Shown here: piece after piece, positions 42,846 to 50,516 of the stretch
Layout: the number at the start of each line of letters is the position of its first letter
Position numbering within the stretch: position 1 is the first letter of the stretch
NCBI RefSeq assembly: GCF_000515415.1
Contig: NZ_KI911783.1
Location: 2,966,392 to 3,030,391, forward strand
Length of the DNA stretch: 64,000 nucleotides
DNA from: Bradyrhizobium sp. WSM1417
GTDB lineage: Bacteria; Pseudomonadota; Alphaproteobacteria; Rhizobiales; Xanthobacteraceae
Direction: 5' to 3'
Position numbers and translations under genes: made by a program
The notes under the pieces: generated by a model
The model's database searches: none
Seen by the model: the letters and a program-made list of their open reading frames with translations, nothing else
Told to the model about the DNA's origin: nothing

Positions 42846-44128
42846 TGGCACGACCGGTTTTCATCGTCGACGGCAGCCGGACGCCGTTTCTCAAAGCGCG
42901 CTCGGGGCCGGGGCCGTTCACGCCGGTCGATCTCGCCGTGCAGTGCGGCCGGCCGCTGCTGGCGCGCCAGCCGTTTTCGCCGGATAGCTTCGACCAGGTC
43001 ATCCTCGGCTGCGTCAACGTGATTGCGGACGAGATGAACCCGGCCCGCGTCGCCGCGCTCCGGCTCGGCATGGGCGAGGACATGGTCGCGTTCACCGTGC
43101 AGATCAATTGCGGCTCGGGCATGCAGTCGATCGACACCGCGTACCGCTACATTCGCGAGGGCCGTGCCGACATGATCCTCGCCGGCGGCACCGAAGCCTT
43201 GAGCCACGCGCCGCTGGTCTGGCCGAATTCCGGCGTGCGCTGGTTTGCCGGCCTTGCCACGGCCAGGGGCGTCGCCGCGAAGCTTGCCGCAGCCTTCAAG
43301 CTGCGGCCGCGCTATCTCAAGCCGATCATCGGCCTGGAACGCGGGCTGACCGATCCCATTACCGACCTGAACATGGGCCAGACGGCCGAAGTCGTCGGCC
43401 ATCTCTTCGGCATCACCCGCGCGCAGTCCGATGCCTATGCCGCCGAAAGCCATCGCCGGCTTGCGCATGCGCAGGCGGAAGGTTTTCTCAAGGGCGAAGT
43501 CGAAACGGCGTTCTCCCGCGACGGAAAATTCTTCGACCATGATGATGGCGTGCGTCCGGACTCGACGGCCGAGAAGCTCGCCAAGCTGAGGCCGGTGTTC
43601 GAGCGTCCGTGGGGCCAGGTCACGGCCGGCAATTCCTCGCAAATCACCGACGGCGCGTCCTGGGTGATCCTGGCCTCCGACGAAGCGGTCGCCAGGCACA
43701 GGCTGACGCCGAAGGCGGTCATCGTCGACAGCAACTGGGCCGCACTTGATCCAAGAATCATGGGTCTCGGTCCCGTGATGTCGGCGACGCCGCTGCTGAA
43801 GCGCAACGATCTCACCATTCAGGACGTCCAGACCTGGGAGCTCAACGAGGCCTTCGCCACCCAAGTGCTCGGCTGCCTCGCCGCCTGGAATGACGACAAG
43901 TTCTGCCGGGAGATTTTGGGGCTGGATGGCGCCGCCGGCGAGATCGACCGCGAAAAACTCAATGTCGATGGCGGCGCTATCTCGCTCGGGCATCCCGTCG
44001 GCACATCGGGAAACCGCATCGTGCTGCATCTCGTCAACACCATGAAGCGGCTCGGCACGCGGCGCGGCGTTGCCACCGAATGCATCGGCGGCGGGCTCGG
44101 CGGCGCCATGCTGATCGAGGCGGTGTGA
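42845..44128 (+). CDS. fadI: Acetyl-CoA C-acyltransferase (3-ketoacyl-CoA thiolase)
   Basis: Last step of beta-oxidation: thiolytic release of acetyl-CoA. Acyl-carrying Cys89 lies in INCGSGMQSID, the catalytic His in GGAISLGHPVGTSGNRIV and the second Cys in CIGGGLGGAMLIEAV at the C-terminus. 427 residues, in the FadI/FadA size range. Its ATG overlaps the fadE stop. FadI rather than FadA is chosen because of the FadJ-type partner downstream and the length. Confidence 0.9.
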   Translation: MARPVFIVDGSRTPFLKARSGPGPFTPVDLAVQCGRPLLARQPFSPDSFDQVILGCVNVIADEMNPARVAALRLGMGEDMVAFTVQINCGSGMQSIDTAYRYIREGRADMILAGGTEALSHAPLVWPNSGVRWFAGLATARGVAAKLAAAFKLRPRYLKPIIGLERGLTDPITDLNMGQTAEVVGHLFGITRAQSDAYAAESHRRLAHAQAEGFLKGEVETAFSRDGKFFDHDDGVRPDSTAEKLAKLRPVFERPWGQVTAGNSSQITDGASWVILASDEAVARHRLTPKAVIVDSNWAALDPRIMGLGPVMSATPLLKRNDLTIQDVQTWELNEAFATQVLGCLAAWNDDKFCREILGLDGAAGEIDREKLNVDGGAISLGHPVGTSGNRIVLHLVNTMKRLGTRRGVATECIGGGLGGAMLIEAV

Positions 44129-44130
44129 CC

Positions 44131-46227
44131 ATGGATTCCAAGATCATGACCGCGCTCGGCGACCGCGTGCTGGAGCTCGGGCCCAAGCCCGCTGCCGATA
44201 GTCCCTACAAGCATTTCAAGCTGACGCGCGACGCCGACGGCGTCGCCTGGCTGCTGTTCGACCGCGCTGACGCCAGCGCCAATACGCTATCCTCGGACGT
44301 GATGGAGGAGTTCGACGCCGTGCTGGCGGCGATCGAGACCGAGCGTCCTGCCGGCCTCGTGATCCGCTCCGCAAAGCCGTCCGGCTTCATCGCGGGCGCC
44401 GACGTCAACGAATTTCGCGGCGCCGATGATGCCGGGATGGTGGAGACGCGGATCCGCGCGGCCCATGCGGTGGTCGACCATCTGGAAGCGCTGAAGCTGC
44501 CGACGGTCGCGGTGATCCACGGCTTCTGCCTCGGCGGCGGGCTCGAAGTCGCGCTTGCCTGTCAATCGCGCATCGCCATCGACGGCGCGCGCTTCGGCTT
44601 CCCTGAGGTGATGCTGGGGCTACATCCCGGTCTCGGCGGCACCGCGCGTTTCACCGCGCTGGTCAATCCGACCCAGTCGATGGCCCTGATGCTGACCGGC
44701 CGCACCATCGATGCCCGCCGCGCCAGATCGCTCGGCCTCGTCGACACCGTGACGCAGGAGCGCCACGTTCGCAACGCCGTCAAGGATGCGCTGTTCGGCC
44801 GCCTCAAGCGGGCGCGCCCGGGCTTTCTGGCGCGTGCGGCGAATTTCGGCCCCGTGCGCGGGCTGTTGGCCAGGCGGATGCGATCGGAGGCGGCGAAGGC
44901 CGCGTCCCGCGAGCATTATCCTGCGCCTTACGCGCTGATCAATCTCTGGGAAACCCATGGCGGCAGCAAGGCCGCGATGCTCAGGGCAGAGCAGGCTTCG
45001 TTCGCCAAGCTGATGGTGACGCCGACCGCGCAGAACCTGATCCGCGTGTTCTTCCTGCGCGAGCAGATGAAGAAGGCGGCAGGCTCCGGCAACACGGTCA
45101 AGCATGTCCACGTCATCGGCGCCGGCGCCATGGGCGGCGACATCGCGGCCTGGTGCGCGGGGCAGGGGCTGCGCGTCTCGCTCGCCGACGTGAAGGCGGA
45201 GCCGATCGCGGGTGCAGTCAAGCGCGCCGCCGAGCTCTACGGCAAGATCATCCGCAAGCCGACCGACGTGCGCGACGCGTTCGATCGCCTGATCCCCGAC
45301 ATGGACGGGGAGGGCGTCCGCAACGCCGATCTCATCATCGAGGCGGTCCCGGAGAAGCTCGAGCTGAAGCAGAAGGTCTACGCCGGCCTCGAGCCGCGGA
45401 TGAAGCCGGGCGCGATTCTCGCGACCAACACGTCGAGCATTCCGCTCCAGGATTTGCGCACCACGCTGGCGCGGCCGGAGCGGCTGGTCGGCCTCCACTT
45501 CTTCAATCCGGTGTCGCGGTTGCAGCTGGTGGAAGTCGTCAGCCATGACGGTAACGATACGCAGGTGCTGAAGGAGGCACTCGCTTTCGTCGGCGCGATC
45601 GATCGGCTGCCGTTGCCGGTGAAGAGCTCGCCGGGCTTCCTCGTCAACCGCGCGCTGACGCCCTACATGCTGGAAGCGATGGTGATGCTGGACGAGAAGA
45701 TCGACCAACGCCTGATCGACGCCGCCGCGGAGCAGTTCGGCATGCCGATGGGACCGATCGAGTTGGCCGACCAGGTCGGGCTCGACATTTGTCTCGACGT
45801 CGGCGACATGCTGCGCAGCAAGTTCGGCGATCTGTTGCCGCCGACGCCGGCCTGGCTGCGCGAGAAGGTCGCCAAGGGCGAACTCGGCCGCAAGACCGGC
45901 AAGGGCTTTTACGTCTGGCGCGACGGCAAGGCCGAGAAGGCGCCGTTGCCCGAGACTGGTCCACGCGTCACTGACCAGATGATCGATCGCCTGGTGCTGC
46001 CGATGTCCAACGTCTGCGTCGCCGCGCTTCGCGAAGGTATCGTCGATGATGCCGACATGGTCGACGGCGCCATGATCTTCGGCACCGGTTATGCACCGTT
46101 CCGTGGCGGTCCGTTGAACTATGCGCGCACGCGCGGCGTGGATCATGTCGCATCCACATTGCGCGCGCTGGCCGGGAGATTCGGCGAGCGCTTTGCGCCG
46201 GATCCGGGCTGGGACAATTTCAACTGA
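44131..46227 (+). CDS. fadJ: Bifunctional enoyl-CoA hydratase / 3-hydroxyacyl-CoA dehydrogenase
   Basis: Middle two steps of beta-oxidation. The N-terminal crotonase domain has FIAGADVNEFRGADD and GFCLGGGLEVALACQSRIAI with the catalytic Glu region FGFPEVMLGLHPGLGGTARF. After about residue 325 comes the NAD-binding VIGAGAMGGDIAAWCAGQGL, then ATNTSSIPLQDL, GLHFFNPVSRLQLVEVV with the catalytic His, and GFLVNRALTPYMLEA. 698 residues. ATG at 44131, two bases after fadI. Its last codons form the first unit of a short tandem repeat running into the next gene's leader. Confidence 0.92.
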   Translation: MDSKIMTALGDRVLELGPKPAADSPYKHFKLTRDADGVAWLLFDRADASANTLSSDVMEEFDAVLAAIETERPAGLVIRSAKPSGFIAGADVNEFRGADDAGMVETRIRAAHAVVDHLEALKLPTVAVIHGFCLGGGLEVALACQSRIAIDGARFGFPEVMLGLHPGLGGTARFTALVNPTQSMALMLTGRTIDARRARSLGLVDTVTQERHVRNAVKDALFGRLKRARPGFLARAANFGPVRGLLARRMRSEAAKAASREHYPAPYALINLWETHGGSKAAMLRAEQASFAKLMVTPTAQNLIRVFFLREQMKKAAGSGNTVKHVHVIGAGAMGGDIAAWCAGQGLRVSLADVKAEPIAGAVKRAAELYGKIIRKPTDVRDAFDRLIPDMDGEGVRNADLIIEAVPEKLELKQKVYAGLEPRMKPGAILATNTSSIPLQDLRTTLARPERLVGLHFFNPVSRLQLVEVVSHDGNDTQVLKEALAFVGAIDRLPLPVKSSPGFLVNRALTPYMLEAMVMLDEKIDQRLIDAAAEQFGMPMGPIELADQVGLDICLDVGDMLRSKFGDLLPPTPAWLREKVAKGELGRKTGKGFYVWRDGKAEKAPLPETGPRVTDQMIDRLVLPMSNVCVAALREGIVDDADMVDGAMIFGTGYAPFRGGPLNYARTRGVDHVASTLRALAGRFGERFAPDPGWDNFN

Positions 46228-46276
46228 GCAGCTTCAAATGATCAATTTTCAAGTGAGCAATCTTCGAGTGAGAGAG
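46218..46276 (+). repeat. Four tandem 14-15 bp repeats spanning the fadJ stop and the thioesterase leader
   Basis: Units TTTCAACTGAGCAG, CTTCAAATGATCAAT, TTTCAAGTGAGCAAT and CTTCGAGTGAGAGAG follow without gaps. The first contains the fadJ stop codon; the last holds the GAGAGAG that serves as ribosome site for the next gene. Confidence 0.7.
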
Positions 46277-46278
46277 GC

Positions 46279-46689
46279 ATGAACGAACAAGTCGACGCCG
46301 GGCCGGGCGGCGATCTCTGCATTCGCACGCTGGCGATGCCCGCCGACACCAACGCAAACGGCGACATCTTCGGCGGCTGGCTGCTCAGCCAGATGGACGT
46401 CGGCGGCGGCGTGTTTGCGTCAAAGGTCGCAAAGTCGCGCACGGTGACCGTCGCCATCGAGGCGATGAATTTCCGCAAGGCCGTCTATGTCGGCGATCTC
46501 GTTTCGGTTCACGCCAATCTCGTTCGCGTCGGGCGCACGTCTGTCACCGTGCATCTGGAAGCATGGGCGCTGCGCCGCGGCGAGCAGCCACCGTTCCTCG
46601 TCACCGACGGCAACTTCACCTACGTCTCAATCGACGAGCACGGCCGCCCGCAGCCGGTTCGCCCGACAGACACCGCGATCGCGACGTAA
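46279..46689 (+). CDS. Acyl-CoA thioesterase, YciA-like hotdog fold
   Basis: Hydrolyses acyl-CoA to free acid and CoA. 136 residues with the hotdog pattern of YciA/BACH: RTLAMPADTNANGDIFGGWL (the Asn/Asp catalytic region), QMDVGGGVFASKVAKSRTVT and AIEAMNFRKAVYVGDLVSVH. As the fourth gene after fadE-I-J it may recycle CoA or release dead-end intermediates. Its leader is made of the tandem repeat above; GAGAGAGG lies before the ATG. Confidence 0.88.
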   Translation: MNEQVDAGPGGDLCIRTLAMPADTNANGDIFGGWLLSQMDVGGGVFASKVAKSRTVTVAIEAMNFRKAVYVGDLVSVHANLVRVGRTSVTVHLEAWALRRGEQPPFLVTDGNFTYVSIDEHGRPQPVRPTDTAIAT

Positions 46690-46903
46690 TCGCGCGCGGC
46701 GTTGCGTCTCATTTCGATCGCGGCCCGCCAAACGCGGCAGGAGTGAGCCACCGCGTCTTGGCTTCGCCAAGAACCAGTCATAAAAGGGATGAGGTCCAAG
46801 TCTACTCAGTTGTGGGTCGATTCGGGGTGGAAACCGGCTGAGTGCCCGAGGAACTTTCGGGCAGAGATCCGGTTATTTGCCCGCATTGAGGAATCTACGG
46901 GCC

Positions 46904-47095
46904 ATGCCGGATAGCTACATCATCGAGGTTAATTCGCAGACCGCGGGCATCGTTGTTCGCGGGGACCGAGGCTACTGTTTCTTTGCCTCGTCGCACCAAT
47001 TCAATCGCCTCGAAGGCCAACTCTTCCGCAACGCCCGCGAAGCCGAGCGCGCCGCGCGCAAGCTGGTTAACGGTGATGTGAAGGAAGCGGCGTAG
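46904..47095 (+). CDS. Small hypothetical protein
   Basis: 63 residues from ATG at 46904 (MPDSYIIEVNSQTAGIVVRG). It reads as a small alpha/beta domain: strands YIIEV and GIVVRGDRGYCFFAS are followed by the helix REAERAARKLVNG. GAGGAA precedes at slightly long spacing. Similar short Tyr/Ile-rich proteins occur in rhizobia without known function. Length and codon use make coding likely, not certain. Confidence 0.6.
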   Translation: MPDSYIIEVNSQTAGIVVRGDRGYCFFASSHQFNRLEGQLFRNAREAERAARKLVNGDVKEAA

Positions 47096-47165
47096 CCGTG
47101 CCGCTGGTCATTCCGGCTCGCGCGTAGTGCGAGAGGTGGGAATCTTTTGCCGCGGACTCTGCCTT

Positions 47166-47314
47166 CCCTTCTCCCCGTGTGAGAGAAGGCGGCGTGAAGC
47201 GCCGGATGAGGGGCCGCTTCATAAGATTCAGGAGCGAGAGATTCGTTCTCGGAGAGAAACCCCTCACCCGACTTCGCTTCGCGAGCCCCCCTCTCCCGCA
47301 AAGGGGAGAGGGAA
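47166..47314. repeat. Intergenic inverted repeat, CCTCTCCC / GGGGAGAGG family
   Basis: Blocks CCCTTCTCCCCGTGTGAGAGAAGG, GGATGAGGGGC, CCCCTCACCCGACTTCG and CCCTCTCCCGCAAAGGGGAGAGGG are arranged as nested inverted partners. Related to 6225-6342 and 63474-63608. It lies between convergent genes. Confidence 0.7.
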
Positions 47315-47324
47315 GAGCCGTTGT

Positions 47325-47801
47325 TCACAACTTCGTCGCCGCCCGTGAGAGCAGCTTCCAGTCGTCGCCCTGCTTCTGCCAGTTCATCAGGATGTGAAGA
47401 TTGGTCGGCACTTTTTTCCCATCGGCCGCCATCTCCTGTTCCGCCACCCAGTGGAAGCGCACGATCGCAGCGGGGCCGACGACCTTGATGGTCGGGTCCT
47501 TGTACTCGATCGACAGGAATTTGGATTTGCCGTCGGTGGCGTTGGCGACGAAGGTCGCCTTGTCCTCGACCTTGCCGCTGGAATGGCTGTAGCTCACCTC
47601 GTCGGCGCAGAGTGCGCCGAGCGCCTTGGGATCGGCCGCGATCTGGGCGAGACGGAACGCCTCGACCTTCTTCGCTACGGCTTCCTCGTCGGCCGAGGCC
47701 GCCAGCACCGGTGTCGTGAGCGCTGAAACTGCAAGCGTGGAGACGGCAAGAGCTGGGACGGCAAGAGTCGAGAGAGCCAGATCGCGTCGGTTGATCGTCA
47801 T
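47325..47801 (-). CDS. Exported NTF2-like (DUF4440-type) protein
   Basis: 158 residues. The N-terminus NRRDLALSTLAVPALAVSTL looks like a Tat-type signal with several near-repeated LAV units, cleaved near VLAAS. The mature part is one NTF2-like domain: VAKKVEAFRLAQIAADPKAL, LCADEVSYSHSSGKVEDKAT and AIVRFHWVAEQE, ending LLSRAATKL. No ligand is known. The ATG at 47801 has a very strong AGGAGGAAACG, showing that the long upstream frame is not used. It is divergent from the HAD gene at 47956. Confidence 0.82.
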   Translation of the reverse strand: MTINRRDLALSTLAVPALAVSTLAVSALTTPVLAASADEEAVAKKVEAFRLAQIAADPKALGALCADEVSYSHSSGKVEDKATFVANATDGKSKFLSIEYKDPTIKVVGPAAIVRFHWVAEQEMAADGKKVPTNLHILMNWQKQGDDWKLLSRAATKL

Positions 47802-47955
47802 CGTTTCCTCCTTTTTGATCTTGCACGGAGTGTTGCAGCCGCGCGCGACTTTGTCGAGTGTCGCGTAGTGGTCATGCACGTGCGTCATTGCGCGATTGAC
47901 GCTGTATTGATACGGCTTTCGTATCGATGCGCCATCTATTCGGGAAAGTACGGAC

Positions 47956-48642
47956 ATGATCGAGGCTATCGGCAAAGAGACGAGCAGGGCGTTGCTGTTC
48001 GACATCGACGGTACGCTCGCCAACACCGATCCGCTGCACCTGAAGGCCTTCAACCAGGTGCTCGGCCCTCGCGGCCATGTCTTCGATCACGCGCGCTTCT
48101 CCAGGGAGCTGCAAGGCTTCGCGAATATAGCGATCGGCGAGCGCTTTCTGCCTGACGAGGCGCCGGAACGGCGTGCCTTGATCCTCGATGAGAAGGAGGA
48201 AGTCTTCCGCGAACTCGTCGCCGGGCAGATCGAGCCGCTGCCGGGCCTGATGGCGCTGCTCGACAGGGCGGATGCGGCCGGTATTCCCATGGTTGCGGTG
48301 ACCAACGCCCCGCGGCTGAATGCGGAGCTGCTGCTGTCCGGCCTCGGCATCACGGACCGCTTCAAGGCGCTCGTGATCGGTGCCGAGCTGTTGCACGGCA
48401 AGCCGCATCCGCTGCCTTATCAGGAAGGGTTGCGCTTTGCCGGCGCCAGCGCGATGGCCTCAATCGCGTTCGAGGACTCCCGCACCGGCGTGCAATCGGC
48501 CGTAGCGGCCGGCATTCCGACCATCGGCATCCGGACCAGCCTCAGCCATGCTGATCTCGTCACCGCCGGGGCTATCGCCTCCGCCAGCGCCTTCGACGAT
48601 CCCACGCTGCTGGCGCGCCTCGCCGCCGCAATGGCGTGGTGA
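47956..48642 (+). CDS. HAD-superfamily (subfamily IA) phosphatase
   Basis: A 228-residue HAD hydrolase. Motif I is LFDIDGTLANTDP (nucleophile Asp and acid Asp), motif II VAVTNAPRL, motif III Lys in LHGKPHPLPY and motif IV AFEDSRTGVQSA. A helical cap follows motif I (NQVLGPRGHVFDHARFSREL). Its position just upstream of glpR, in the same direction, suggests a sugar- or glycerol-phosphate substrate, but sequence alone does not show this. Confidence 0.85.
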   Translation: MIEAIGKETSRALLFDIDGTLANTDPLHLKAFNQVLGPRGHVFDHARFSRELQGFANIAIGERFLPDEAPERRALILDEKEEVFRELVAGQIEPLPGLMALLDRADAAGIPMVAVTNAPRLNAELLLSGLGITDRFKALVIGAELLHGKPHPLPYQEGLRFAGASAMASIAFEDSRTGVQSAVAAGIPTIGIRTSLSHADLVTAGAIASASAFDDPTLLARLAAAMAW

Positions 48643-48733
48643 GGACCTTCGTCCGTTAACCGTGATCGGCGCGCGCATTGACCGAACGCGCGAACCGCCG
48701 CACCATGCAGCTTCCTGACTTGAGGCCATCGCC

Positions 48734-49579
48734 GTGACCGGACTGACCCATCGCCAAGCCGAAATCCTCAACATTGCGCGGGCCTCGGGCCGCGTCATGG
48801 TCGAGGAGCTGGCGCGCCGTTTCGAGGTTTCGGCGCAGACCATTCGCAAGGATCTCAACGATCTCTGCGAGCGCCGCTCACTGACCCGCATCCATGGCGG
48901 CGCCATCATCGCCTCCGGCGTCGAAAACCTCGCCTATGAGGCGCGGCGCTTCGTCGCCGCCGACGAGAAGAAGGCGATTGGAGCCGCGGCCGCCTCGCTG
49001 ATCCCGAACGGCTGCTCGCTCTTCATCAACATCGGCACCACGACCGAGGAGGTGGCGAGCGCGCTGACCTCGCACGAGGACCTCCTCGTCATCACCAACA
49101 ATCTGAACGTCGCCATGCTGCTCTACCGCCATCCCCGCATCGAGGTGGTGGTCGCCGGCGGCACGGTACGACGCGCCGACGGTGCGGTGGTCGGCTCGAC
49201 CGCGACGCAGCTGATCGGCCAGTTCAAGGTCGACTACGCCATCATCGGGGCGTCCGCGATCGACGAGGAGGGCGCGCTGCTCGACTTCGACTATCGCGAG
49301 GTGCAGGTGGCGCAGGCCATCATCGCCAACGCCCGCAGCGTCATGCTGGTCGCGGACTCGACCAAGCTCCGCCGCAGCGCGCCGGTGCGCATCGCACATA
49401 TCAGCCAGATCCAGACCTTCGTCACCGACCAGGAATTGCCCGAGCGCCTCGCCACCATCTGCCACGGCAAGGGCATCGAGGTGATGGCGGCGATGCCGAA
49501 GGCGGCGGACGTTGATGAGGCTCAGGCCGATGTGCAGGATGCAGCACCTGAATCGGCGCCGGTGGTGCGGCTGAGATAG
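48734..49579 (+). CDS. glpR: DeoR-family transcriptional repressor of glycerol metabolism
   Basis: 281 residues. The DeoR helix-turn-helix is at the start: THRQAEILNIARASGRVMVE, ELARRFEVSAQTIRKDLNDL, CERRSLTRIHGGA. The C-terminal sugar-phosphate sensor domain has LFINIGTTTEEVASAL and DYAIIGASAIDEEGALLDFD, as in GlpR, which senses glycerol-3-phosphate. GTG start at 48734 after GAGG. The glp operon begins 0.9 kb downstream, beyond an inserted vapBC pair, and an inverted repeat with TTTCG/CGAAA half-sites lies before glpD. Confidence 0.88.
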   Translation: MTGLTHRQAEILNIARASGRVMVEELARRFEVSAQTIRKDLNDLCERRSLTRIHGGAIIASGVENLAYEARRFVAADEKKAIGAAAASLIPNGCSLFINIGTTTEEVASALTSHEDLLVITNNLNVAMLLYRHPRIEVVVAGGTVRRADGAVVGSTATQLIGQFKVDYAIIGASAIDEEGALLDFDYREVQVAQAIIANARSVMLVADSTKLRRSAPVRIAHISQIQTFVTDQELPERLATICHGKGIEVMAAMPKAADVDEAQADVQDAAPESAPVVRLR

Positions 49580-49581
49580 GA

Positions 49582-50007
49582 CTATGGGTCATCCCACGGG
49601 TTGAGCAGCGGCACGCCGAATACTGTAAAGTCCTTCACATTGCGCGTCACGAGCATGAGGTTGTTTGCGAGCGCGGTCGCGGCAAAGAAGCCGTCCATGA
49701 CAGACAATGCGACGCCGCTTCTGCGGCTCTGAGCCATCAGGTCACCCCAGCGTTCCGCCACCGCGTGGTCGATTGGCAGGGTGCGCCCGGCAAAACGCTC
49801 CGGCAGATCGTGGGCAAGCCAGGCGGCCAGTGCTGCGCGCCGACGGCCGTCCTCCAGCAATGCGATGCCGCGGCGAAGCTCGGCGATCGATGCCACGCTG
49901 ATGAACGCACGATCCTCGTCGATCGTATCAAGCCATGACAAGACTTTCGGCGAAGGGGCCGGCCTCTGGACCTCCGACAACACGTTGGTGTCGAGCAGCA
50001 GATTCAC
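49582..50007 (-). CDS. vapC: VapC-type PIN-domain ribonuclease toxin
   Basis: 141 residues. The four acidic residues of a PIN nuclease are visible: Asp in LLLDTNVLSEV, Glu in SVASIAELRRGI, Asp in VMDGFFAATAL and the distal Asp in TRNVKDFTVFG. Plasmid-stabilisation-type VapC toxins cleave tRNA or rRNA. Its ATG overlaps the antitoxin stop (ATGA), as usual. The pair is reversed relative to the glp genes; vapC ends two bases from the glpR stop. Confidence 0.9.
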   Translation of the reverse strand: MNLLLDTNVLSEVQRPAPSPKVLSWLDTIDEDRAFISVASIAELRRGIALLEDGRRRAALAAWLAHDLPERFAGRTLPIDHAVAERWGDLMAQSRRSGVALSVMDGFFAATALANNLMLVTRNVKDFTVFGVPLLNPWDDP

Positions 50008-50285
50008 GGCGTCTCGTCGTGCGGCGCGTCGTGCACGCGTTCAAGCTCGAGATCGGCGCTGCGCAGCGGCGAAGCCAGCAGGAATTCGGCTAGGGTACCT
50101 TTGCGCGCCGTCTTGCGCGCCCATTCCTCGGCGGAAACGATCACTGCACTGGGCTTGCCGTGTCGGGTGATGATTTGCGGGCCGGCTTGAGCACGGTCGA
50201 TCACCTCGGATAGCCGGGCCTTGGCGTTGGCAAGCGTCCACGAGTCGGTCGCTGGTGAGTCTGGTGCAGTGCTGTGGTCTGTCAT
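50004..50285 (-). CDS. vapB: Phd/YefM-family antitoxin
   Basis: 93 residues. SWTLANAKARLSEVIDRAQA and GPQIITRHGKPSAVIVSAEE are the Phd/YefM DNA-binding fold; the C-terminal helix GTLAEFLLASPLRSADLELE would neutralise VapC. The start at 50285 excludes a hydrophobic upstream frame that runs through the promoter. It overlaps vapC by four bases. A short inverted repeat upstream probably binds the complex. Confidence 0.87.
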   Translation of the reverse strand: MTDHSTAPDSPATDSWTLANAKARLSEVIDRAQAGPQIITRHGKPSAVIVSAEEWARKTARKGTLAEFLLASPLRSADLELERVHDAPHDETP

Positions 50286-50300
50286 GCAGATAGTGACCAA

Positions 50301-50313
50301 TATGACTATCATA
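50301..50313. promoter_or_regulatory. Inverted repeat upstream of vapBC
   Basis: TATGA-CTA-TCATA lies 16 bp upstream of the antitoxin start in an AT-rich stretch (50289-50340) that also offers a -10-like TATGAT on the minus strand; a likely autoregulatory operator. Confidence 0.5.
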
Positions 50314-50446
50314 ACTAATAATGGCCATCGACAACTATTCAAGAGCAATAATGCTGCTCTAGTCCTCTCCTGAACTGCCCATTTCCGCAGACATTTGCCC
50401 ACTTAAAAGTTCCGCTTTCACTTCCTTCCTCCTCTCTTTCATCTTG

Positions 50447-50483
50447 CTTTCGTTTTTTGATGTGATCTAATCAAAAGCGAAAG
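50447..50483 (+). promoter_or_regulatory. Long inverted repeat before glpD, candidate GlpR operator
   Basis: CTTTCGTTTTTTGAT (50447-50461) and ATCAAAAGCGAAAG (50470-50483) are near-perfect inverted arms around GTGATCTA. TTTCG/CGAAA half-sites are typical of DeoR-family repressors. Extra CTTTCA-like half-sites precede it (about 50415 and 50436). It ends 33 bp before the glpD start. Confidence 0.7.
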
Positions 50484-50516
50484 TAACCGCTCGATTGAAC
50501 GGGCGGTCGCCGGGGG

